Assembly (NCBI GenBank): GCA_035653595.1 | Contig: DASRBO010000148.1 | Location: 1 to 5,250 of the forward strand | From: DASRBO01 sp035653595 | GTDB lineage: Bacteria; Actinomycetota; Acidimicrobiia; Acidimicrobiales; JAJPHE01 | Length of the DNA stretch: 5,250 bases | Direction: 5' to 3' | Part shown: piece by piece, positions 1-4,907 of the stretch | Numbering within the stretch: the stretch's first letter is position 1 | Layout: every line of letters starts with the position of its first letter | Position numbers and translations under genes: made by a program | Notes under the pieces: generated by a model | Databases searched by the model: none | The model's input: only the letters and a program-made list of their open reading frames with translations | What the model was told of the DNA's origin: nothing

Positions 1-176
1 CGCGGCTCCCGGCGGGACTGGTGGCGTGACCCGGACCCCCACCTCGTGGTCTGAGCCGTGGTTCAAGCACCTCCGCGTGGCGACGGTGGCCGAACTCGGA
101 CCAGGCGGGCGGGAGGCCCCCGGGGAGCAGGTGCTTGAATCTCGCCCCTCGATCCGTATTCGCCGGCTGGGGTAGA
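1..176. other. Non-coding flank of the CRISPR array, possible leader
   Basis: No coding frame with a recognisable protein is seen here. The region is GC-rich, so it lacks the AT-rich look of many leaders. It contains an 11-bp inverted repeat (62-72 and 129-139). A weak promoter-like pair, TTGAAT (135-140) and TATTCG (157-162) with 16 bases between, would start transcription a few bases before the first repeat. All nine repeats are identical, so no decayed terminal repeat shows which end is the leader, and this side is only one of two options. Confidence 0.4.
62..139. repeat. 11-bp perfect inverted repeat beside the array
   Basis: TTCAAGCACCT (62-72) and AGGTGCTTGAA (129-139) are exact reverse complements with 56 bases between them. 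The arms contain AGCAC and GTGCT, which also close the two ends of the CRISPR repeat. The 10-mer at 61-70 matches 8 of 10 bases of the reverse complement of the repeat's first ten bases. It could be the base of a long RNA hairpin, a protein-binding site in a leader, or the relic of an older repeat. The inverted repeat itself is certain; its role is not. Confidence 0.6.
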
Positions 177-795
177 GTGCTACAACCTCGGATGTCGGAA
201 GGCGTTGAGCACACCGCGGCCGTGGTGGAGCCGTTGCCGCCGCTGGGTGCTACAACCTCGGATGTCGGAAGGCGTTGAGCACCAGACATTTTCTTCTGCG
301 TCTCCGGGTGGCAGGACAGTGCTACAACCTCGGATGTCGGAAGGCGTTGAGCACGCCCGGGCCTCGTCCAAGACCAGGACCCAGTCACCTTGTGCTACAA
401 CCTCGGATGTCGGAAGGCGTTGAGCACCGGGTACTGGAGCCCGTCGTCGGCCAACCACCACTGGTGCTACAACCTCGGATGTCGGAAGGCGTTGAGCACT
501 CTCGGGCATCAGCCCAGCCTTCGCCGGACCTCCGCGTGCGTGCTACAACCTCGGATGTCGGAAGGCGTTGAGCACGGCTGTGGCCGCCTCGTGGCGGCCG
601 CCTTCATTTCGTGCTACAACCTCGGATGTCGGAAGGCGTTGAGCACAGCCCGCCCCCGGTGACGTACATCACCGGCATCCCGGAGCCAGTGCTACAACCT
701 CGGATGTCGGAAGGCGTTGAGCACGCTATCGCGCGAATGCGCGACAGCCCACGATTCGGGTGCTACAACCTCGGATGTCGGAAGGCGTTGAGCAC
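177..795. CRISPR. CRISPR array, 9 identical 36-nt repeats and 8 spacers
   Basis: Repeats begin at 177, 247, 319, 392, 464, 540, 611, 689 and 760. Each is 36 nt, starts GTGCTACAACC, ends GCGTTGAGCAC, and I see no mismatch among the nine. Spacers are 34, 36, 37, 36, 40, 35, 42 and 35 nt and are unrelated to each other. Unit lengths are not multiples of three, so this is not a coding repeat. The repeat ends pair: GTGCT with AGCAC and CAAC with GTTG, with a bulged A on the 5' side, then CT with AG, leaving a loop of about a dozen bases. It therefore reads similarly from both strands and transcription direction cannot be told. The repeat lacks the GAAAC-type 3' tag of many type I and III repeats and is too long for I-E. 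Terminal palindromes also occur in types II-C, V and VI. No cas gene is in view, so the subtype stays open. Confidence 0.97.
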
Positions 796-796
796 G

Positions 797-822
797 GGAG
801 GCCGTCAAGAGGACGGTCCTCC
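797..822. other. 10-bp hairpin directly after the CRISPR array
   Basis: Bases 797-806 pair with 812-816 and 818-822, leaving loop AAGAG (807-811) and one bulged T at 817. The inner 5 bp (CCGTC with GACGG) belong to the first copy of the 35-nt direct repeat. The outer GGAGG (797-801) belongs to the six bases between the last CRISPR repeat and that copy. There is no T-tract, so a classical intrinsic terminator is not supported. It may be an RNA structure closing the array transcript. Confidence 0.6.
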
Positions 823-908
823 GCAGCCCTTCCTCCCCTGGGACCCGACGCAGGCGATCGCCAAGATCGACGACCGTCAAGAGGACGGTCCTCCGCAGCC
901 CTTCCTCC
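802..908. repeat. Two-copy 35-nt direct repeat, putative one-spacer mini-CRISPR
   Basis: Copies at 802-836 and 874-908 are identical over 35 nt and differ from the first flanking base on both sides. The intervening 37 nt (837-873) have no counterpart after the second copy, so this is not a simple 72-bp tandem duplication. Repeat length, spacer length and the 72-nt pitch all match CRISPR geometry and the neighbouring array, but the sequence is unrelated to the main repeat. Each copy contains the hairpin CCGTC-AAGAG-GACGG near its left end and the 13-bp palindrome GAGGACGGTCCTC (809-821 and 881-893). Read on the minus strand, the repeat ends in a 5-bp, 5-nt-loop hairpin. Alternatives are a pair of palindromic operators or part of a structured RNA. 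With only two copies, CRISPR identity is unproven. Confidence 0.55.
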
Positions 909-934
909 AGGTTCGCGTCCACGAACTCTGGAGG
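904..934. other. 12-bp hairpin at the far edge of the 35-nt repeat pair
   Basis: Bases 904-915 pair with 922-926 and 928-934 around loop CGTCCA (916-921), with a single bulged T at 927. CTT (901-903) can add further pairs with AAG (938-940) across an internal AGG. The left arm uses the last five bases of the second 35-nt repeat copy. No T-tract follows. Its layout echoes the 797-822 hairpin: a 5-bp inner stem, one bulged T on the 3' arm, and an outer stem containing GGAGG paired with CCTCC. Confidence 0.6.
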
Positions 935-1018
935 AGGAAGCCAGAGCGGCCCGGCCCGCCGAGAGGACGATAGCCATCGTGGCATCCCTCGGGGGCTTCA
1001 CCGGGGAGGAACGACACC

Positions 1019-1054
1019 ATGGCCACGCCCGGTCTGGCTCCGCCCGCTTGGTGA
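1019..1054 (+). CDS. Possible 11-residue leader-like ORF
   Basis: An ATG is preceded by GGGGAGGA (1003-1010) with 8 bases between, a well-placed ribosome binding site. The frame encodes MATPGLAPPAW and stops at TGA. A 7-bp inverted repeat, CCCCCTC (1068-1074) with GAGGGGG (1093-1099), follows 13 bases after the stop. A short ORF followed by a hairpin can be an attenuator leader, but the peptide has no run of one regulatory amino acid and no structural gene follows closely. In DNA this GC-rich it may be chance. Confidence 0.15.
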   Translation: MATPGLAPPAW

Positions 1055-1175
1055 ATCCCTCCGGGCACCCCCTCAGCGACCTCACGGCCGGCGAGGGGGC
1101 GCGGTCGGCTGGTGGAGGCCGAGGTCGGCACCCGCTACGGAGCCGACCACGGCGGGCGCCGCCCGGAGCGGGGGA

Positions 1176-1199
1176 GGAGCCGGGACGACGACCGGCTCC
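1176..1199. repeat. 8-bp perfect inverted repeat in non-coding DNA
   Basis: GGAGCCGG (1176-1183) and CCGGCTCC (1192-1199) pair around the 8-nt loop GACGACGA. No T-tract follows and no gene lies nearby, so it may be an RNA hairpin, an operator or a product of base composition. Confidence 0.4.
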
Positions 1200-1843
1200 G
1201 AGACCGGGACACGGGGCACGGTAGAGCTGGCCGTCCCCCGCCTGAGTCGGGGCGCGTCCTTCCCGCGCGGCTCGAGCCCGGCCGGTGAGCGGGCGATGGT
1301 CAGATGGTGACCCGGGTCGAGGTAAGGTGAGCGGGCGCTGGGCGGAGGAGCTGGACCGGATGGTGGCGGTCATCATCCCCGGCCACCGGACGTCGGTCGT
1401 GACCCCAGTCGCGATCGATCCCCTGGTCCAGAGCCGCCGGGAGGGGACCGGGTAGGTGGCCACGGCCACCGTCGGGGGCGTGAAGGTGGATGGACGCCGC
1501 GAGATCCGGGCGGCGCTCACGGCCCGAAGGTGGCGCCAGATGGGCCAGCTCCCTGTCGCCTGGTGGCAGGCCCGGTCGAGCCGGCCATCCGACCACCGCC
1601 TCGACCGCGCCCGCGCGACGGTCCGGCCAGGGGCCGGGCGGCGGGCAAGGACGGCGGCACGGGCGGGAGGGCAGCCTCCGGCAGGGCCGCGTCACGGCCT
1701 CGGCCGCTCACGCGGACTCGCCCGCCCACCCACCTCGTCCCGCCCCGGGACCGGTGCCAGATGTTCGCGGCGGGGTTGTCGAGGCTCGTGCCGGGCTCGG
1801 CCGAGGTCCCGGTGACGCTCCACGGAGGTCCACCGCGGACCAC

Positions 1844-1849
1844 TAAGAT
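1844..1849 (+). promoter_or_regulatory. Candidate -10 box for the GntR gene (leaderless start)
   Basis: TAAGAT fits the TAnnnT -10 pattern and ends 7 bases before the GTG chosen as the GntR start. Transcription would begin at or within a base or two of that codon. No good ribosome binding site lies upstream, which agrees with a leaderless mRNA, a common arrangement in actinobacteria. No convincing -35 hexamer is seen at the expected distance. Confidence 0.4.
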
Positions 1850-1856
1850 CCCAGGT

Positions 1857-2534
1857 GTGGCTCGCGTACACAACGGGTCCGCACCCGGCGTCATCTCCCC
1901 CGCGGATGGGTACCGCCGGCTGCGGGAGGCGATCATCGCCGGACGCTTCCAGCCCAACGAGCGTCTGGTCGAGGCCGACCTCAGCGAGGCCTTCGGCATC
2001 CCCCGAGCGGTGGTGCGGACGGCGCTGGTCCGCCTGGAGCAGGAGGGCCTGATCGAGCACGAGCGCTACCGCGGGGCGAAGGTCCGCCTGGTCACGGAGC
2101 AGGAGGCGATCGAGATCCTGGAGGCCAGGGCGGCGCTGGAGGCGGTGGCGGCCAGGCGGGCGGCGGCGAGGGTCGACGAGGCGGGCCGGCGGGCGCTCAC
2201 CGGGATCATGGACCGGATGCGCGCCGCCTTCGCCGACACCGACCTCTTCTTGATGTCGGAGCTGAACTCCGAGCTACACGCCAGGATCGTCGAGATCGCC
2301 GGCAGCGCCACCGTGTCGCGGCTGGTGTCGATGCTCAACTCGCAGATCGTGCGTTTCCAGTACCGCACCATCCTGGTGCCGGGTCGGCCCGAGTCATCGT
2401 TGCGCGAGCACCAGGCGATCGTGAGCGCGATCGTCACCCACGATCAGGCGGGGGCGGCGGAGGCCATGACCGAGCACCTCGCGCGGGTGGTGGAGGCGGT
2501 CTCGACGCTCTCCCGGCTGTCCGGCGGCAGGTAG
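1857..2534 (+). CDS. GntR/FadR-family transcriptional regulator (FCD domain)
   Basis: A cytoplasmic DNA-binding regulator of 225 residues from GTG 1857, normal for the FadR (FCD) branch of GntR. Residues ~16-78 form the winged helix: YRRLREAIIAGRFQPNERL, then helix-turn-helix DLSEAFGIPRAVVRTALVRL, then EGLIEHERYRGAKV for the wing. Residues ~82-215 are the all-helical FCD ligand domain. Its metal-site pattern is N137-S-E-L-H141, H185 (SLREH) and H207 (MTEHL); the first ligand is usually Asp, here Asn. The frame stays open upstream to 1530, but that extension is Pro/Arg/Gly-rich with no domain, so the GTG after the -10-like TAAGAT is preferred. The next gene on the same strand is a solute-binding lipoprotein 221 bases away, preceded by a palindrome suited to FadR-type proteins, so this is probably its local regulator. 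FCD regulators commonly bind organic acids or sugar acids; the ligand here is unknown. Confidence 0.95.
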   Translation: MARVHNGSAPGVISPADGYRRLREAIIAGRFQPNERLVEADLSEAFGIPRAVVRTALVRLEQEGLIEHERYRGAKVRLVTEQEAIEILEARAALEAVAARRAAARVDEAGRRALTGIMDRMRAAFADTDLFLMSELNSELHARIVEIAGSATVSRLVSMLNSQIVRFQYRTILVPGRPESSLREHQAIVSAIVTHDQAGAAEAMTEHLARVVEAVSTLSRLSGGR

Positions 2535-2601
2535 CACGCCGGCAGGCCGCAGACGGGCCGGCCGGCCGCGCCGGGAGCCTCAGCCCTCCGGCTGGCGTCG
2601 A

Positions 2602-2621
2602 CCCGAAGCGGCCCGAAGCGG
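2602..2621. repeat. Tandem 10-bp repeat upstream of the SBP promoter
   Basis: CCCGAAGCGG occurs twice in direct succession (2602-2611 and 2612-2621), about 20 bases before the -35 box of the lipoprotein promoter. The spacing of about one helical turn would put both copies on the same face of the DNA. It may be an accessory binding site or a small slippage duplication. Confidence 0.4.
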
Positions 2622-2636
2622 CCATTTGTCGAACAG

Positions 2637-2648
2637 ATTGTTAACAAT
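2637..2648. promoter_or_regulatory. 12-bp palindromic operator, likely for the GntR protein
   Basis: ATTGTTAACAAT is a perfect palindrome in a short AT-rich island within GC-rich DNA. It has the TTGT-N2-ACAA form typical of operators of FadR-subfamily GntR regulators, and a gene for such a regulator lies immediately upstream. It covers the -35 box of the next promoter, so binding should block RNA polymerase. Assignment to this regulator is an inference from proximity and motif form. Confidence 0.65.
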
Positions 2649-2669
2649 TTTGCCTCCAACGGCTATACT
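2641..2669 (+). promoter_or_regulatory. Sigma70-type promoter of the solute-binding protein gene
   Basis: TTAACA (2641-2646) and TATACT (2664-2669) are each one base from consensus and are separated by exactly 17 bp. Transcription should start near 2676, giving an untranslated leader of about 80 nt. The -35 hexamer lies inside the palindrome at 2637-2648. Confidence 0.75.
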
Positions 2670-2742
2670 CTCACCCGGCCCCACGGGGTCGCCGCGTCGC
2701 CGGGATCGGCATACCAGCGGCGACCCGCCCTGGGAGAGGAGA

Positions 2743-2754
2743 GGAGGAAGGAGG
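2743..2754 (+). promoter_or_regulatory. Purine-rich ribosome binding region with two Shine-Dalgarno cores
   Basis: A purine run before ATG 2756 contains GGAGG at 2743-2747, 8 bases from the start codon, and AAGGAGG at 2748-2754, only one base from it. The first has the proper spacing and supports ATG 2756. The second is too close to serve that ATG. Confidence 0.7.
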
Positions 2755-2755
2755 C

Positions 2756-4276
2756 ATGCGACGCTGGCGTGAAGCTGCGCTCGGGATCGCCGCGGCCCTG
2801 CTGGTCGTGGCCTGCGGCGGTGGCTCCGCTGCCGGGGGGCCTCCCCACGGCAACGTGCTCCAGGTGGCCGCCCCCGGGGACCCGGACTCGCTCGACCCGA
2901 TGGCGGGGATCAGCGGCTTCGACGTCACCTACCTGTACCAGATCTACGACACCCTGATCCACCTCGACCCCAGGACCGACCAGCTCCAGCCCGGCCTCGC
3001 CACCAGCTGGTCCTGGAGCGCCGACAAGCGAACCCTCGAGCTGAAGCTGCGCCACGGCGTCAAATTCCAGGACGGCACCCCGCTCGACGCGGAGGCGGTC
3101 AAGAAGAGCCTCGACCACGCCCGCAGCTTCCAGAACTGGCCCGACCTGCAGCCGGTCACCAGCGTGACCGTGGTCGACGCCGACACCGTCGCCCTCCACG
3201 TCGACCGACCCTACGCGCCCCTGCCCGCCCTGCTCACCTGGCGCGGCGGCATGATCGTGTCACCGACCGCGCTCGAGAAGTACGGAAAGGACTTCGGCAA
3301 GCATCCGGTGGGGGCAGGCCCCTTCAGCTTCCAGTCCTGGGCGCCGGGCGACACCATCAAGCTGACCAGGTTCGCCGGTTTCTGGCAGGCGGGCCAGGTC
3401 AAGCTCAAGGGGATCGATTTCCACATCATCACCAGCCCCATCGCCGAGCTGTCCGCGCTCCGCGCCGGTCAGATCGACGTCGGCGGCCTGGCCGACCTCA
3501 GCAACCTGGCCTCGGCCCAGAACGCTCCCAACCTCAATCTCAGCATCCGCAACAGCACCGCGCTCTCGATCGTGACCTTGAACAACAAGGGCGCTCCCTT
3601 CAACAACCAGCTGGTGCGGCGCGCCGCCAACATGTCCATCGACCGCTACCAGCTGGCGGTCGCGGCCAACACCAAGAAGCTGGTCGACAAGGGGATCGGC
3701 GGCCCCGCCTGGCAGTACGTGCCGCCCGACTACTGGCCCTACAGCAAGGACCTCAAGGGCTACCCCTACGACCCCGCCCAGGCCAAGCGGCTGCTGGCCG
3801 AGGCCGGATACCCCAACGGCGTCACCGTGCAGCTCTGCAACATCGCCGGCAACCCCCACACCATCCCCGAGATCGAGCAGCAGGAGATGGCCAAGGCCGG
3901 CTTCAACCTGGTCATCCAGGACGAGCCGGTGAACAGCTGCGTCTCCAAGATGCAGCAGGGGACCATCCCCATGGTCCAGATCGGCTGGGCCGGCCTGGCC
4001 GATCCCTACCAGACCTACGCCACCATGTTCGGCCCACTGGGGAACCTGGGCCCCAACCCCCAAGTCGACGCCCTGCTCGACAAGGCCGCCGCCAGCTACA
4101 CCCGGGCCGAGCAGAAGGCCGTCTACGACCAGCTCAACAAGGTGCTTTTCGACCTCGCCCCTTCCATGCCCCTCTACTACAACGTCGTGGTCGGGATCAC
4201 CTCCAAGCGGGTGGCCGGGGTGGTGGCCACCGACATCGTGTTCGTCACCTACTTCAAGACCGCCCACTTCGTCTGA
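2756..4276 (+). CDS. Family 5 extracellular solute-binding lipoprotein (peptide/nickel ABC type)
   Basis: A 506-residue substrate-capture protein, within the usual 500-550 of the SBP_bac_5 (DppA/OppA/GsiB-like) family. Residues 1-19 are a short lipoprotein signal peptide: Arg-rich start MRRWRE, hydrophobic core, lipobox VVAC with Cys20 as the acylated residue, then a Gly/Ser linker. It should be anchored on the outer face of the membrane. Family features in order are PGDPDSLDP (40-48), IYDTLIHLDP (63-72), LATSWSWSADKRTLELKLR (81-99) with GVKFQDGTPLDAEAVKKSL (101-119), PVGAGPFSFQSW (184-195), ALRAGQIDV (234-242), NMSIDR (292-297), YDPAQAKRLLAEAGYPNG (338-355) and ADPYQTYATMFG (415-426). Such proteins deliver peptides, glutathione, nickel chelates or oligosaccharides to a two-permease, two-ATPase importer, but none of those genes lies beside it: the next gene is convergent. 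The ligand cannot be read from sequence. The GntR gene and palindrome upstream suggest substrate-induced expression. Confidence 0.96.
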   Translation: MRRWREAALGIAAALLVVACGGGSAAGGPPHGNVLQVAAPGDPDSLDPMAGISGFDVTYLYQIYDTLIHLDPRTDQLQPGLATSWSWSADKRTLELKLRHGVKFQDGTPLDAEAVKKSLDHARSFQNWPDLQPVTSVTVVDADTVALHVDRPYAPLPALLTWRGGMIVSPTALEKYGKDFGKHPVGAGPFSFQSWAPGDTIKLTRFAGFWQAGQVKLKGIDFHIITSPIAELSALRAGQIDVGGLADLSNLASAQNAPNLNLSIRNSTALSIVTLNNKGAPFNNQLVRRAANMSIDRYQLAVAANTKKLVDKGIGGPAWQYVPPDYWPYSKDLKGYPYDPAQAKRLLAEAGYPNGVTVQLCNIAGNPHTIPEIEQQEMAKAGFNLVIQDEPVNSCVSKMQQGTIPMVQIGWAGLADPYQTYATMFGPLGNLGPNPQVDALLDKAAASYTRAEQKAVYDQLNKVLFDLAPSMPLYYNVVVGITSKRVAGVVATDIVFVTYFKTAHFV

Positions 4277-4303
4277 GCAGCCGCGGGCCGGAGGGGAGGC
4301 GCC

Positions 4304-4328
4304 GGCCGCCGGGTAGCACCCGGCGGTC
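4304..4328. terminator. Terminator-like hairpin after the solute-binding protein gene
   Basis: CCGCCGGGT (4306-4314) pairs perfectly with ACCCGGCGG (4318-4326) around loop AGC, and a G-U and a G-C pair extend it to 4304 and 4328. It lies 28 bases after the TGA. No T-tract follows on either strand, as is common for GC-rich bacterial terminators. Being near-symmetric and between convergent genes, it could serve both. Confidence 0.55.
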
Positions 4329-4336
4329 GGCGTCGC

Positions 4337-4351
4337 CGGCCCATCGGGCCG
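4337..4351. terminator. Second small hairpin between the convergent genes
   Basis: CGGCCC (4337-4342) pairs with GGGCCG (4346-4351) around loop ATC. It sits 8 bases beyond the larger hairpin and may add to termination in both directions. A 6-bp GC stem of this kind can also arise by composition. Confidence 0.35.
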
Positions 4352-4403
4352 ACCTCGGCGCCGCCGGCAGCACGGGCCGGCGGCCGGGGCCGCATCCCGA
4401 CCG

Positions 4404-4429
4404 ACGGCGTCAGCCGAAGCGGACGCCGT
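4404..4429. repeat. 8-bp inverted repeat spanning the cupin stop codon
   Basis: ACGGCGTC (4404-4411) pairs perfectly with GACGCCGT (4422-4429) around a 10-nt loop. It overlaps the last six codons and stop codon of the minus-strand cupin gene. On the cupin mRNA it would form a hairpin at the end of the coding region that might stabilise the 3' end or help termination; there is no T-tract. Confidence 0.4.
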
Positions 4430-4907
4430 GCTCGGCGACCAGCCCGGGGAGGCTGGTGAAGTCGAGCTCCAGGCCGTAGTCCGCTGCCACCCGGGCGATC
4501 GCCTCCGGTTCCGGGCGGCCGTCGGCGAAGACCTCCAGCAGCTTCTCGAAGTAGCGCTCGAACCCGGCCGGCGCGATCAGCTCCAGCAGGCTGGCCTCGG
4601 CGTCGCCGGCGTTCCAGAAGGTGTGCCACTGGCCCCGGGGCTTGAAGATCACATCGCCGGGCTCCCCGTAGACCACCTCCTCGCCCAGCTGGGCTCCGAC
4701 CCGCCCGCGCAGGACGAAGCTGTACTCGTCCTCCCGACTGTGGCGGTGCAGGGGCGCGGCCAGCGCCCGCGGCCTCAGCGGGTGCTCGACCAGGGCAAAG
4801 CCCTCTTCCGTCGCCGTCCCCGGGATCATGAACCGCACCCCGAGCCCTCCGAGCCAGCCCATCCGGCCCTGGCCGGCGGCCAGGACCACCGTCTTCCGCG
4901 TTTCCAT
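4410..4907 (-). CDS. Small single-domain cupin protein
   Basis: A 165-residue cytoplasmic protein with one complete cupin barrel. Motif 1 is H54-R-H56-SRED-E61-YSFVLRG, giving the metal ligands His54, His56 and Glu61. Motif 2, G84-DVIFK-P90-R-G92-QW-H95-TFW-N99, matches the family pattern exactly and supplies the fourth ligand, His95. A divalent metal centre (Fe, Mn, Ni or Zn) is therefore expected. Residues ~114-165 form a helical tail beginning PAGFERYFEKLLEV, seen in many small cupins annotated as quercetin-dioxygenase-like. A monomeric cupin of this size may be a dioxygenase, isomerase or decarboxylase, or a binding protein, and the substrate cannot be read from sequence. The start is well supported: AGGAGG (4915-4920) lies 7 bases before the ATG. 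It is divergent from a TetR gene across 63 bp and is probably that regulator's main target, which suggests induction by a small hydrophobic or aromatic compound. Confidence 0.93.
   Translation of the reverse strand: METRKTVVLAAGQGRMGWLGGLGVRFMIPGTATEEGFALVEHPLRPRALAAPLHRHSREDEYSFVLRGRVGAQLGEEVVYGEPGDVIFKPRGQWHTFWNAGDAEASLLELIAPAGFERYFEKLLEVFADGRPEPEAIARVAADYGLELDFTSLPGLVAEHGVRFG

Larger units (their letters stand above)
941..1843. other. About 900 bases with no convincing gene
   Basis: Open frames cross this stretch on both strands, but their translations are rich in Arg, Pro and Gly without a recognisable domain, and several run into the CRISPR array or into flanking genes in another frame. 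This is what GC-rich non-coding DNA produces. It holds several inverted repeats (1068-1099, 1176-1199, and 1236-1252 with a 5-bp stem) and a 12-bp direct repeat GGTGAGCGGGCG (1284-1295 and 1326-1337). I see no tRNA, rRNA, cas gene or intact transposase. It may contain an eroded gene or an untranslated RNA, but I cannot support either. Confidence 0.6.

Noticed and set aside
69..79. ACCTCCGCGTG shared by the left flank and the end of spacer 5 (528-538), a possible self-target
   Set aside because: Eleven bases is too short for a protospacer in such GC-rich DNA.
177..795. Type I-E array, because actinobacterial I-E repeats often start with GTGCT
   Set aside because: I-E repeats are about 28-29 nt with a GC-rich CCCCGC/GCGGGG hairpin. 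This repeat is 36 nt and lacks it.
180..985. Open frames on both strands through the CRISPR array (72-120 residues, and a longer 726-1520 frame on the minus strand)
   Set aside because: Their peptides are translations of the 36-nt repeat in different frames. Repeat pitch is not a multiple of three, so no single frame keeps the pattern.
1284..1337. 12-bp direct repeat GGTGAGCGGGCG as an attachment site or transposon footprint
   Set aside because: The copies are only 42 bp apart with no mobile gene between them. It is probably chance or a small local duplication.
1300..1815. Open frames on both strands that might be a degraded transposase or other gene
   Set aside because: No conserved transposase motif, terminal inverted repeats or target duplication is seen. 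Overlapping frames on both strands have the low-complexity look of GC-rich non-coding DNA.
1530..1856. N-terminal extension of the GntR protein from ATG 1530 (about 109 extra residues)
   Set aside because: The extension is Pro/Arg/Gly-rich with no domain, the total length would far exceed the family, and a -10-like box stands just before GTG 1857.
2535..2600. Terminator after the GntR gene
   Set aside because: Only short GGCC-type self-complementary runs are present, with no distinct stem-loop and no T-tract.
3260..4267. 335-residue minus-strand frame inside the solute-binding protein gene
   Set aside because: A Gly/Val/Asp-rich antisense shadow of a clearly real gene.
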